A DNA stretch of 64,000 nucleotides from Clostridium_AI sp002297865 (GTDB lineage Bacteria; Bacillota; Clostridia; Lachnospirales; Lachnospiraceae). The stretch lies in the NCBI GenBank assembly GCA_937903005.1, contig CALFNR010000144.1, positions 22,069 through 86,068 of the forward strand. Direction: 5' to 3'. A model generated the notes under the pieces. It searched no databases and was not told the DNA's origin. It saw only the letters and a list, made by a program, of their open reading frames with translations. A program made the position numbers and the translations under genes. Of the stretch, positions 33,848 to 43,900 are shown in pieces. Within the stretch, counting starts at the first letter, position 1. The number at the start of each line of letters is the position of its first letter.

Positions 33848-33994
33848 ATGAAGAAACTAACGACAAAGCTTTTAAGAAACTTCGCAGAATCTTCACTTCG
33901 TAATGAAGTTTCTTATTGCCATTATTATTGTTATCAGCCAAAAGTTCCACAAATGGATAAAATTGTCGAGCGTTTTGGGAAAAGAAAAATCTAA
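33848..33994 (+). CDS. AgrD-type autoinducer peptide precursor
   Basis: 48 residues with a GGGGAGGAGG ribosome site. It has the three AgrD parts: a basic amphipathic N-terminus (KKLTTKLLRNF), a core with cysteines 24 and 28, and the CYQPKVP motif followed by a charged tail. In the family, AgrB cuts the precursor and joins the cysteine to a downstream carboxyl as a thiolactone. Here no agrB is near, so a host AgrB may process it. The ring boundaries cannot be set by eye. Confidence 0.75.
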   Translation: MKKLTTKLLRNFAESSLRNEVSYCHYYCYQPKVPQMDKIVERFGKRKI

Positions 33995-34000
33995 TTTTTT

Positions 34001-34028
34001 AGCACCAAGAAAGTTCTTGGTGCTTTTT
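34001..34028 (+). terminator. Rho-independent terminator at the convergence point
   Basis: Stem AGCACCAAGAA/TTCTTGGTGCT then TTTTT. It closes the agrCD-like operon and lies just beyond the integrase stop. Confidence 0.85.
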
Positions 34029-34035
34029 AATTTAA

Positions 34036-35019
34036 CTACATTCCAAACGCTTCTAGCAATTTATCTGTGGATTTATCTTCAAGATAACTCTGTGTTGTGC
34101 TGATATCTGAATGATTAGCTAATAACTGCAGTTCTTGTAGTGTAAATCTCTTTCCTAACTTCTCGCACATGTAATGTGTTCCATTTTCATAGTTATTTAA
34201 AGAGCTGTGTCTGAAGCTGTGAGGATTAAACTCTTTTTCTACTCCCATTTCTTTTAATAAGATTTTTCTCCAACTTACGATCTGGTTATATAAGGTTTCA
34301 TAAGCTGCTGGTCCACCATGTCGAGTTTCCCATAAATGCTGTTCTTCATCATTTCTGTGCTCCATATATAAGCCATATGCTTCCTTAGTAAGTTGGTGAT
34401 ATATAAGACGGAACTTCTTACCTCTTTTTCCTGTTACCTCATTCTTTGTGAAATTAGCTTCGATTGAAATATCTTCTCTTGTTACCTGGAAAGCTTCGTT
34501 TCTACGACATGAGCTGTCATAAAGGAAGGCACAAAGTAAGGCCTCGGAATATCTTTCTTGTTTAACTAATGAATTGTAAATGCACATTACTTCTTCGTTA
34601 GTCAAGAATATGATATCACGGGCCTTTTCTTTTCTAAGTCCTTTTAATCTATTTGGATTTACCTTGCAATCCTCGAAATCCTCTTCGTAGTCATCATCTT
34701 CGGCCACAAAGTTGAAGAGGTTTCTGGTAGTTGATAGCATACGATTTATTCTCGCTGCACTCATACCGTTGTCTTGCATCCATAACACGAAATTTCTTAG
34801 AGCCTTTCTGTTCAAGCGGTATAACTGCTTATTATCCAGTTCTTCCATTATATATATAAGAATTATTCTTGCGTCATTGTAATATTGCTTGATTGACTTT
34901 TCCGATTTTCCTTCGGAACGTATCTGTAGGATATAGTCGTCTAGTAGCTGTTTATTGTATTTATTTACTTTTTCCCATCTCTCTGGTGTATATATTCGAT
35001 TATAGGTTTGTTTTGCCAT
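34036..35019 (-). CDS. Tyrosine recombinase (integrase)
   Basis: 327 residues. An N-terminal SAM-like core-binding domain (about residues 15-100) precedes the catalytic domain with the first arginine in SSCRRNEAF, the HSFRHSS box (H-x-x-R) and the C-terminal tyrosine in TTQSYLED. The size suits Xer or phage integrases. It could insert the phage into the host chromosome or recombine plasmid copies. No attachment site was recognised beside it. It is the last gene of the - strand arm and has its own AAGGAG site. Confidence 0.88.
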   Translation of the reverse strand: MAKQTYNRIYTPERWEKVNKYNKQLLDDYILQIRSEGKSEKSIKQYYNDARIILIYIMEELDNKQLYRLNRKALRNFVLWMQDNGMSAARINRMLSTTRNLFNFVAEDDDYEEDFEDCKVNPNRLKGLRKEKARDIIFLTNEEVMCIYNSLVKQERYSEALLCAFLYDSSCRRNEAFQVTREDISIEANFTKNEVTGKRGKKFRLIYHQLTKEAYGLYMEHRNDEEQHLWETRHGGPAAYETLYNQIVSWRKILLKEMGVEKEFNPHSFRHSSLNNYENGTHYMCEKLGKRFTLQELQLLANHSDISTTQSYLEDKSTDKLLEAFGM

Positions 35020-35039
35020 AATTAATTTTCTCCTTAGTT

Positions 35040-36206
35040 CTATCTATAAAATTCTTGTGTCGCGTAAATCTTGTTACCGATTTTGTAAACTCCAATACCA
35101 ATACTAGAAAAGTTATTGGATAAGATATTTGCTCGATGTCCAGAAGAGTTCATCCAGTTAGTCATGAACTGTTGAGCTAATCCAGATCTATTAGTCATCC
35201 AAGCAATATTTTCACCCCACGCTCGATAAGAAACTCCATCAGCCTTCATTTGCACTGTGATAAGATTTCCGTTTAGGTCCTCATGAGAGAAATAATTGTT
35301 ATCCCCCATATCTTTAGATTTGATACGAGCGTATTTCTGCATTGTATTGTTATAAGATAGTGCTGGTAATCCATTCGCAGCTCTTTCTTTATTTACGATC
35401 TGGAATATCTCTTGCTCTACCGTAGCAATGAAATTAGATTCATTAACTTCTGGCTTAACTTCTGGTTTTGTTTCCGGCGTTACCTCTGGTTTAATGGAAG
35501 GCTTATCATTAGGTTTAATTACTGGAAATGACGGCCTTACTATTGGTGTACTAGGAATTTCAGATGGCTTTTCAACTGGCTTGTTAGGCGTTTCTGTTGA
35601 AGGCGGAGTCACTGGTTTATTTTCTGGAACTGGTGGTTTTTCTGTTGGTTCCTGAATGCCAGGTTCCTCACTTGGTTTTGTCTCTGGTTTTATAACCTCT
35701 TCTTCATCATCTGGCTTTGTTTCCGGCTTATCTTCCGGTTTGATTTCTGGCTTAATCTCTGGGTTTTCTTCCTTGTCTGGAACTACAACCGTGTCTTTAT
35801 CCGGTTCCTTATTTGGTTTTTCAGTATTAACACTTGACTCTGGTTTCTCAGGTTTATTGAATGTGCCATTAATCACTGCGTCCACACTAACGATATTTTG
35901 TTGTATAGAACTAGAGATATGATTGAAATCTGGTATTTCACCTTTGACTTCCCCAGTCTCCTTATCAACGATTTCTAAACCGTCTTTTCCTGGAATAATT
36001 GCGATATTCTCTGATACAAATAGATCTAAGCTAGATTCTCCTTCATTCTCATTGGAATCGGTTGAATTGTCTTGTTCGGTTTCTAATACGATTGCTTCAT
36101 CTGTTGGTAAATTTGGTACTGTATCATTAGTAAAAGTATTTAATTGTGCAGCGCTCATGGCTACCATGATTGTCCCCATTACAAATCCTAATACTTTCTT
36201 TTTCAT
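35040..36206 (-). CDS. Secreted CAP-domain protein with Pro/Lys/Glu-rich linker
   Basis: 388 residues. A signal peptide (about residues 1-20) is followed by an acidic region, then about 130 residues of a low-complexity linker built on repeats like KPE(I/T)KPE and KPETKP. The last 130 residues are a CAP/SCP domain: IVNKERAANGLPAL, SHEDLNGN, WGENIAW and SGHRANILS with its paired histidines and acids. Such proteins are exported and common in sporulating Firmicutes. On a phage it may change the lysogen's surface or aid release. It is next to the holin-amidase pair. Confidence 0.85.
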   Translation of the reverse strand: MKKKVLGFVMGTIMVAMSAAQLNTFTNDTVPNLPTDEAIVLETEQDNSTDSNENEGESSLDLFVSENIAIIPGKDGLEIVDKETGEVKGEIPDFNHISSSIQQNIVSVDAVINGTFNKPEKPESSVNTEKPNKEPDKDTVVVPDKEENPEIKPEIKPEDKPETKPDDEEEVIKPETKPSEEPGIQEPTEKPPVPENKPVTPPSTETPNKPVEKPSEIPSTPIVRPSFPVIKPNDKPSIKPEVTPETKPEVKPEVNESNFIATVEQEIFQIVNKERAANGLPALSYNNTMQKYARIKSKDMGDNNYFSHEDLNGNLITVQMKADGVSYRAWGENIAWMTNRSGLAQQFMTNWMNSSGHRANILSNNFSSIGIGVYKIGNKIYATQEFYR

Positions 36207-36228
36207 AAAATCTCCTTCTTATAAAGTG

Positions 36229-36268
36229 AAAGGTACCGGCGAGGCCCTTCAACGCCTTTCCGATACCC
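36229..36268 (-). terminator. Terminator-like hairpin before the CAP gene
   Basis: On the - strand an 8-bp stem (36261-36268 with 36229-36236) encloses an inner GGCG/CGCC stem. It is followed by a T-poor tract, so it may only attenuate. Confidence 0.5.
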
Positions 36269-36300
36269 AAATTCCAAGTTAAAATAATAATTTTATTTTG

Positions 36301-36310
36301 TATTTATATT
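36301..36310 (-). promoter_or_regulatory. Copy of the AATATAAATA element
   Basis: AATATAAATA on the - strand between the holin stop and the CAP gene. No full promoter is seen around it. Confidence 0.5.
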
Positions 36311-36316
36311 GTAGAA

Positions 36317-36631
36317 TTATTGTGATTCCTCTTTTTCTGATTTCTTATCTTCATCTTTATCTACTGTATTTTTGATACCTCTGATTTCATTCACATAGGT
36401 ACCACCGTAAAATCCTAGCCCCGAACAGATAACGCCTGTCATAAAACTTTGTACTGAAAATTCCATTAAAAGCGCTAGTGTCACACCGATGAATACACAG
36501 CCCAAAGCCTGAATAGATTCCTGTATTGGTGGCTCATAATTACTCAAAATTAATTTAAAAACAACGATTACAAAAACTAGCTCGACCGTTGCTACACTCA
36601 ATATTGTCTGAATTACATTGATTTCTTCCAT
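36317..36631 (-). CDS. Phage holin
   Basis: 104 residues with two to three membrane segments (about residues 10-30, 42-58 and 62-80) and a charged C-terminal tail (DKDEDKKSEKEE). It lies directly after the amidase in the late operon, the normal place for a holin. Holins collect in the inner membrane and open it at a set time so that the endolysin reaches the wall. Confidence 0.8.
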   Translation of the reverse strand: MEEINVIQTILSVATVELVFVIVVFKLILSNYEPPIQESIQALGCVFIGVTLALLMEFSVQSFMTGVICSGLGFYGGTYVNEIRGIKNTVDKDEDKKSEKEESQ

Positions 36632-36648
36632 GTTACTTATCCCTTCGG

Positions 36649-37443
36649 TTACCTTTTAGTTGTATATGCTAGACTAATCCAGCCAGCCCCACTTTTTAAT
36701 TTACCCCATTTTCCATCTTTGGAAGTTTCAACAATAGTATATACATCGCCTTCCTTTACAGTTGTATTAATCTTATATTGTGTACCAGCTCCATCTCTTA
36801 CGTTTAATACATCAGCTGTAACCGTAACTAAGAAATCTCCTGTGGCTGGTGTAACTGGTGCTGATTTCTTAACTAATCCGAAGTATGCTGCGATTGCTTC
36901 TACTTCCGCCTTAGCAAGCTTTTTAAGATTTTCATCTGATAATAACCAATTAGTTGCAGCTTTGTTAGTGTGGAATGAATGTTCTACGATATAGTAATAA
37001 TTTAAGCCTGCAGCTCTCGCACCTCTTAATACACCGTAATATTCATTATTTCCACTATCTCCAACTCTTGTAGCTGTCTTTGCAGCCTGCTTAGTTTTCA
37101 TTGTAGATTGGATAACCTGTGATAATTTAAGGCCAAACTCCTTAGCATTACCGCGATTGTCAAAAGCACCGTAAACTACTGGATAATCAACACTTTCGGT
37201 TCCGCAAGCATTTGAGTGGTTAGATAAAAAGAGCTTGCAGCCTTTCGCTTTATATCCTCTGTCGTATAACCCCATATCTCTTTCATCAGTTCTTGTTAAG
37301 ATAACTTCAACATCTTTGTATTGTTCAAGATATTCTTTTTGGTATTTAGTTAATTTCAACATTGCCACTGATTCGTAGTAGGCTTTATTTACTGGTGACT
37401 GATTGTACTTTCCATAGTGTCCTGCATCTAAACAAATTCTCAT
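36649..37443 (-). CDS. Endolysin: N-acetylmuramoyl-L-alanine amidase with SH3 domain
   Basis: 264 residues. The Amidase_3 domain covers about residues 1-190 with zinc ligands in LDAGHYG, the SNHSN segment and the catalytic glutamate in YIVEHSFH. The C-terminal 65 residues are a bacterial SH3 wall-binding domain (LNVRDGAGTQY, WISLAYT). It cuts the bond between muramic acid and the peptide to release phage. It follows the tail genes and precedes the holin by 17 bp. Confidence 0.92.
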   Translation of the reverse strand: MRICLDAGHYGKYNQSPVNKAYYESVAMLKLTKYQKEYLEQYKDVEVILTRTDERDMGLYDRGYKAKGCKLFLSNHSNACGTESVDYPVVYGAFDNRGNAKEFGLKLSQVIQSTMKTKQAAKTATRVGDSGNNEYYGVLRGARAAGLNYYYIVEHSFHTNKAATNWLLSDENLKKLAKAEVEAIAAYFGLVKKSAPVTPATGDFLVTVTADVLNVRDGAGTQYKINTTVKEGDVYTIVETSKDGKWGKLKSGAGWISLAYTTKR

Positions 37444-37479
37444 AATAATATCCTCCTGATTTTTATTATCTTTATAAAA

Positions 37480-37510
37480 AGAGAGAGATTTTTTAGGTCT
37501 CTCTCTACTA
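37480..37510 (-). terminator. Rho-independent terminator (- strand)
   Basis: Stem of alternating AG/TC (nine pairs) overlapping the stop at 37508, followed on the - strand by TTTTT. Confidence 0.75.
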
Positions 37511-37822
37511 ATGATCTATTGCATTGGCAAAATGTTCATCGTTTTCTTTGATATATTCATAAGCTAATTCATATATATTTTTATTTCTATATGTGGTAGC
37601 TTGTGGCGAGAAGTAATTTTCAAATTCTTCTTCATTCCATTTTGCTCTCACCTTTTTTAAATTCATTGGCTCAGCATTACTGTCTCTAGCTTCCTTGTTC
37701 CTATAAGAAGCGACTGTAATATCTGCATACTTATACTGAACATTTATATTGATGTTTAGAAGTCTCCAATACTCTTCTTCGACTCCATACTGATTAATAT
37801 TTCCCTCAGTTATTAGTGCCAT
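37508..37822 (-). CDS. Hypothetical late protein
   Basis: 104 residues, charged, with no recognised family. It overlaps the fibre gene stop by 17 bp and so is coupled to it. Small proteins in this position in siphoviruses are often XkdX-like or tail accessory factors, but no motif supports a firm call. Confidence 0.55.
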   Translation of the reverse strand: MALITEGNINQYGVEEEYWRLLNININVQYKYADITVASYRNKEARDSNAEPMNLKKVRAKWNEEEFENYFSPQATTYRNKNIYELAYEYIKENDEHFANAIDH

Positions 37823-40800
37823 GCCTCATTTCCTCCACTTCATTTTCTAGTTGTTCAATCTTCAAAATTGCTTCTTTTAAAGCTCCAAGAATCATTGATG
37901 TGTATGAATACATATCAACAGCTTTTCCGTCTCCGCCTTCTTCGTCATAGAAGACTGTTTCAAGTGGTAATTCATCAACCATGCAACCGAGCATCAAGTC
38001 GCTACGTTTATGCTTGTCAATTACATTTCCTTCATCATCGCATATATCTGACACTGTTCGGTAATTGTACACCTTAATATCTTTTACATTCTCATAAAGA
38101 GCCGCGGTGTCTGCTTTGGAAATGTCATATTTTCTGTTCCTATCGGAAACACTACCACCAGATCCATAAATTCTATACCAACCCTGGCCACTTCCACCGA
38201 TATACCCCCAACCACCAGTTGCGTTCGGATAGAATGAAGGTTCAGTTCCTTTAGACCCCGACCACTTTCCATCTAATCTTGCTCTAATTCCAGAAGCTGT
38301 TGTAACATCAAAGTAAACTGATTTATCGGTCACAATGTCAATATTCTGACCTGCTGGTGATACGAGCTTTCTCGTCTGAATCCTAGAACTGTTTGGACTA
38401 TCATCTGATACGAAAATGAAAGTATTTGTTCCATCGTCGTAAGTGATATTATCATTATTCGCAAATTCTATCTTAGGTGTTATTACCTGGTTGGTTGCTT
38501 TTAATGTTGGCCCTGTAAGCATTCCCGTAATTGTTCCACCTGAAAGTGGTAAATAGGAATGTGTATGGCTCGCTGGGGCTGCTCCGATTGAAGCTGCAGT
38601 ATGAGTGTGATTTGCTGCGGCTGCTCCAAGATCTGCAAGACTTGGCTTGTTGTTTGGAGAATATACTCTTGTTGAAGAGGTAACTGTTCCTGTCTCTTTA
38701 TCTATAACCGCGCTTTCGTAAATCGCATTATTCACATATAAGGAACCATTAGAGCCAATCAAAGATAGCTTTTTATTAGCGATTGTCTGGCATCCGCTCA
38801 CAAAGTAAACATGATTATCAGATGTCAAAAGTAAATGCTCTGTGGCTTTATTTTTACTAAAATAACTGTTTTCCTCTTCCATGACGTTAGTAGCACTTTC
38901 CCCACCGCCAATAGAAGTAAGACCACCGGCACCAATCGCCACACCCATACCATTGCTATCGCCCTCATACGATTTAATTAACGTTGTAGCGTATGAACCG
39001 TTCGGGCTTTTTACTTTGACACTTCCCTTGAAAGCAATCGAGTTGTTTCTATCAGCCTTCTCGCCATTCACACCAATTCCATATTTATTTACGAAGAATA
39101 TAGGTGAGTTTGCTGCGATCGCAATCGTCTTTTCATCATTAACCGAAAATCCAGTATTATCATTAAAAGTAACTACAAGGTCATAGGTTCCGTCCTCTGT
39201 TAAATTCGTTACTGTGACCACTTGGTTTTTCTGTGTGATTGAAAGTCTTCCGTTAGATACTTCTTCCGTTGTACCTTTCTTTCGACAAGACCAAGTTCCA
39301 ACAGTCTCGATATTCAGGATAGAAGAATTTGACTTAACCATTAACGATATATCTGCACCATTTGCACTTCTGGTAACACTATTCGTCGATAATGCTGGAG
39401 CATTGTAAAATTCCAACGATACAGCGTCCTGGGCTACTGCATCCACATAAGTTTCATAGCTTGTCTTAGTCTTTACCATGTATGTCAAAGTTTGCTGCTT
39501 TGCTAATTTTGCAATAGTGTGATTATAAGATAATGCCGTTAACCCACTTGCTTGTAGTTGCCATGTCCCACCGCCAATTGAATAATATAAATCATACGAA
39601 ACTGACCCACCTAATTTATCTCTACCAGCATTCCACGAAACGTTGATCACATTACTTCCATCTGGTAAGAAATAATCTAGCTTTGTGGAGCTTGTTGTCT
39701 TGATAGCGGTTGAAACGTTCTTATCTCTTGATATCTTGATATTAGAACTTGAAACCGGATTAGTCTGCAAGTTAGTTGAAATATTCATCTGAGAAGCTGC
39801 ACTGGAACCATACGCATTATTTGTAGTTAAAACAAATGTTAATGTTCCTTTGTAAGAGCTTCCAGCAAACTTGTTCTTAAGGTCCTCAAACTTCACATAC
39901 GGACCACTTGGTAACGTTCCTTCTTTGTAGATTGTTAAATCTATTGGTGATTTGGTAATCGTATTATTATAAACTGTAATGCCATTGCAAGTTAATGTTC
40001 TCGTGAACGTGCCATTGCTACCCCCTAAAGTAGCGGTATTCTTTTCTCCACTATAAGTAAATCTTAGAGTCGAATTACTATCAGTATACTTAATTGTTCC
40101 TGTCGAGCTTATTGTATTCCCGGTGAAGTTATTCTTCATAAATTGGGTAGCATTGATTGTGTTAGATTTTAATCCTCCATTATCAGTTGCTTTCACATAG
40201 TAATCATATTTGGAACCTTGATTACCTGTACCGATTTTATGTGTATAATTAGTTGCGGTACCTTCGTAAATAACAACCCATGAACCGTTGTCTCTTTGGT
40301 GATATAGTTCATATTTGATTGTTCCACCTTCTTTATCCGAAGCTGCAGGCCATGATACATAAATACTTGATACGTTTTCTGGTATTTTTACAGCATCTTC
40401 AGGGCCATCTCCTTCCGCGGTAATAACTGCACCGGTAGAGCTATTCATTCTACATGTGATATATCCCGACATTGTAGGAGCTGTATTTGTTGAACCGACT
40501 GTAAATGAACCAGTAGCACTTCCATTCCACGATTTATACGTCCCATGATTTGCTTCTAATCCAACAGTAATTGATGTACTAGAAGTTGTTCCAACATCAA
40601 CTTTTATTGTCTGGCTGAATGTTCTGTACCCATCCCCACCACTCCACTTTGTGTTTGATTTCATTTCTTGGTAGGCACCATAAGAACTTCCAACTCTAGC
40701 TCTCCAGTTACATGGATATGAATAGTAACTCGATGAACCACCATTAACTTTAAATTTGGCTGTTACTTTAACTGTTCTCGATGTTCCACTTGCTGCGGTT

Positions 40801-40874
40801 TGCTCTGCATATAATTCATATGCCAATAAAGGCGACCCAGTTCCAAGAGTACCAGTTTTTATCAATGTAGCCAT
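37806..40874 (-). CDS. Tail fibre/receptor-binding protein with S74 chaperone domain
   Basis: 1022 residues. The first 120 residues are beta-rich and resemble DUF859-type minor structural proteins. Several fibronectin-like repeats follow (about 120-560). A collagen-free shaft with repeated AAANHTHTAASIGAAPASH segments is near residue 765. The C-terminal 110 residues (SDRNRKYDI, DLMLGCMVDEL) match the Peptidase_S74 intramolecular chaperone, which trims itself after the fibre trimer folds. It probably determines host binding. Confidence 0.82.
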   Translation of the reverse strand: MATLIKTGTLGTGSPLLAYELYAEQTAASGTSRTVKVTAKFKVNGGSSSYYSYPCNWRARVGSSYGAYQEMKSNTKWSGGDGYRTFSQTIKVDVGTTSSTSITVGLEANHGTYKSWNGSATGSFTVGSTNTAPTMSGYITCRMNSSTGAVITAEGDGPEDAVKIPENVSSIYVSWPAASDKEGGTIKYELYHQRDNGSWVVIYEGTATNYTHKIGTGNQGSKYDYYVKATDNGGLKSNTINATQFMKNNFTGNTISSTGTIKYTDSNSTLRFTYSGEKNTATLGGSNGTFTRTLTCNGITVYNNTITKSPIDLTIYKEGTLPSGPYVKFEDLKNKFAGSSYKGTLTFVLTTNNAYGSSAASQMNISTNLQTNPVSSSNIKISRDKNVSTAIKTTSSTKLDYFLPDGSNVINVSWNAGRDKLGGSVSYDLYYSIGGGTWQLQASGLTALSYNHTIAKLAKQQTLTYMVKTKTSYETYVDAVAQDAVSLEFYNAPALSTNSVTRSANGADISLMVKSNSSILNIETVGTWSCRKKGTTEEVSNGRLSITQKNQVVTVTNLTEDGTYDLVVTFNDNTGFSVNDEKTIAIAANSPIFFVNKYGIGVNGEKADRNNSIAFKGSVKVKSPNGSYATTLIKSYEGDSNGMGVAIGAGGLTSIGGGESATNVMEEENSYFSKNKATEHLLLTSDNHVYFVSGCQTIANKKLSLIGSNGSLYVNNAIYESAVIDKETGTVTSSTRVYSPNNKPSLADLGAAAANHTHTAASIGAAPASHTHSYLPLSGGTITGMLTGPTLKATNQVITPKIEFANNDNITYDDGTNTFIFVSDDSPNSSRIQTRKLVSPAGQNIDIVTDKSVYFDVTTASGIRARLDGKWSGSKGTEPSFYPNATGGWGYIGGSGQGWYRIYGSGGSVSDRNRKYDISKADTAALYENVKDIKVYNYRTVSDICDDEGNVIDKHKRSDLMLGCMVDELPLETVFYDEEGGDGKAVDMYSYTSMILGALKEAILKIEQLENEVEEMRHGTNN

Positions 40875-40895
40875 TCCTTCACTTCCTTTCGTAAT

Positions 40896-40927
40896 AATAA
40901 AAAGGAAGATTAAAAATAATCTTCCTT
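40896..40927 (-). terminator. Rho-independent terminator (- strand)
   Basis: Stem AAGGAAGATTA/TAATCTTCCTT on the - strand with a short loop and T run; located at the end of the 40926 gene. Confidence 0.85.
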
Positions 40928-43900
40928 AACTGATATAGAAGCCCCAGCCTTCATCATCAACACATCGCATCTCGATATTGTGGTTACTTCCTTTTATTCT
41001 ATTTTTTATTTGAAGATTTCCTTGGATCCTTACATCGATATCCTCATTCACATCTTCGCGTCTCATACAGATATCTCCGTATTCCATACCTTTACTACCT
41101 TTTGAAGTCATAATAAACGTATTTCTCCAAGCTGCATTATCAACTTCGGTTCCACCTGCATAACCCATTGTAAGATTACCACCGTTCCAGTTCTTTCTGG
41201 CTGCATAATTCACACCATCTTGGAATCCGTCTTCTTTTTCTACTGTAATGCTCGTTGTTCCGCCATTAACAGTAAAATCAATATTGTTTATATCAATATA
41301 ATTATTCTGATTAGAATATATAAAATTCTTCTGGTCCACTGTTCCAAAGAACACATCATTGTTGAATAAACAAAATTCTGTGTTTAAATCAACATAAGCA
41401 TCTTCGTTTAAGTCTCTTGATGTTCCAAAAGTTCTCACAACGCCTTGATCATCCACTGTTGTATGAACTCTATTCAAAGTAATAGATTTATCATGCACGT
41501 GAACTTGACCACTATCTAAGGAACCAAAAATCTTACCACGGATTGTTGCATTTGTTGCGAACAAATCACCTTTTTGAGTTACCCTGAAAGGGGCGTCGTC
41601 TCTACCATCGTAATTTGAGCCAGCCCAGATTCTTGTTGCATTTTCATGTAAATCAGAATTTGTCATACCCGCATTTTCTAATTCAACCGTACCTCTGATT
41701 GTCGCCTGATTCAAAATTGCAATCCCGTTGGTATCAATCTTATAACCAGTCTTTCTATTTTCATCGTAGTTTCCAGATTTCAACAATCCATTGACTTCGA
41801 CGTTACCTTCACTACTTACTGAAAATGTTGTCATACCATCTAATCCACGAACGTTGATACCAGATAATAAATCAATGCTATCAGCTTTTATGGATCCTGT
41901 GGAGATGTTTCCGCCATTGATATAAGTCTTGTCATAGACCTTATTTCCATTTTCATCAATAGTTAATACCGGGAAGATTAGATCTTTCAACTCTTCGTTA
42001 AATGTCTCGAATGCTACGAGACCTTTCATATTGATTCTTTCATTACTGATGAACCCAGTCGTAATCCTGCTTGCGTCAATTTCCACAGCCTTTAAATTCT
42101 GTATAAAGGCGTTATCCTCTACAAATAATTCTTGGAGATTTAATTTGTCCGGACCTACTGCCCCATTAACAATCTTGCTTGCAGAAACAACATCATCGGA
42201 AAGACCTTCCGGAGCAAGAACCCCTCTTTCACTATCAAAGATTGGTTGTCCATTTGCATTGAATACTAAAATTCCATACTGATTCCTTGCATCTTTACCG
42301 ATTTGGACCCTAACCTTTTTATCTGGCTGATTATCTTTAATCTGGATTGTATTCCCCTTCATAGTTAAACTTCCATCAATAGAAGAAATATCTAACTCAC
42401 CAGTTTCTACAGTTCCAGATTTAATTTGGCTTGCGTAAATCTCCTTGATTTTAGCAGAATCTATTGTAGCATCTTGGATTTGGGCATTTGTAATCGAACC
42501 ATTTTCTATTTTTGCACCGGAGATGGTACCATCAATAATATTTGCATTACCGACTTGCAATGTTTCAATCTGACCTTGTTTGATTTTCATTTCTCCGGCA
42601 TATGCGTTAATCGCCGATATTACATTAGCCTTAATTCTATCCATGTCGATATCGCCACCGGTAATCATTCCAGCGTCGATGTTTTCAACTTTAATAGATC
42701 CTACATCGATATGCTCTGCGTCAATTTTACCAATACTAGCATTAATCGCTTCAATAACAGTCGCAGAAAGGAGCTCCGCGTCAATATGGCCGCCCTTAAT
42801 CTTATCAGCAGATACAAAGCCAATTTTAGCATTTTCAATCTTTAAGTCCTCGAAACTACCGTTGATTGCTTCGATAATATTAGCTTGAAGAATCTTGGTA
42901 TCGATTTTAGTACCAGTGATGTTCTCGGCGTCAATTGATTCTGCTTTGATTCCTGTTGTATCAATGTGAGTTGCATCAATTTTTCCAATACTTGCATTGA
43001 TAGCTTCGATTACATTTGACTTCAATATTTCAGCATCAATTTGACCACCTGAAATTTTATCAGCGGATAAACTATCAATCTTTGCATTGGTAATTGCAGC
43101 ATCTTCGATATGGGCACTTCCGATTGCTGCTTCGCCGATTTTGGCTGAATCGATAGCACCATCTTTGATGTGAGCTGTTCCGATTTCACCTTCCTTAATG
43201 TTCGCACTCTCAATAGCACCATGAGCGATAAGAGCGTTCGTGATTGCTCCATTCTGGATTACTCCACTATCAGCGGTAATTGTTCCAGTTGCAATCTTAT
43301 CAGCTGTAATCGTATTTGATTGAAGGTGATCTGCAGTAATTTCATTCGCTTTGATTTTCTCAGCTGTGATACTGTTTGCCTTGATTTTATCAGCATCAAT
43401 GGAATCAGCCTGTAAGTGTTTCGTTTCAATCTGATTTGCCGAGATATGCTTAGCTTGGATTTCATTAGCTTTAATCTTCTCGGCCGTAATGCTATCTGCT
43501 TTAAGATGTTTTGTCTCGATACTGTACTCAACAATCTTATCTTGCGTAATTGCACCATTGGCGATATTTTCACTAGTTACGGGGAATTTACTTCCTATGG
43601 AATTATCAACATACCCTTCTAACTTAGCAGCAATCTTGCGCATAGCATCAGTAATATTGGACTTAACTTCAACGAAGTTTGCTAGAACACACTTGTCGTT
43701 CTGCGGATCCGTCATAGAAGTTTCCAATTTGTTCACCCTCGCAGCAAGATGTACTGGCGGATTAAAATAATTATCTACGATATAAACCGTGTCGCCGATT
43801 GCAACAGTATTCCAATCTTGTCCTAACAGCTCTCCAAGTAAGGCAACATTTACTTCATATTCGATTTTTGGATTCTTACTTTTTTGAAGCTGCTTATACG

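Noticed and set aside
34001..34060. Attachment site beside the integrase
   Set aside because: The only repeat there is a terminator hairpin; no tRNA-like or direct repeat sequence was seen.
35428..36282. Three adjoining open frames on the + strand rich in Ser/Gly
   Set aside because: They are the antisense shadow of the Lys-Pro-Glu repeats of the CAP protein and lack ribosome sites.
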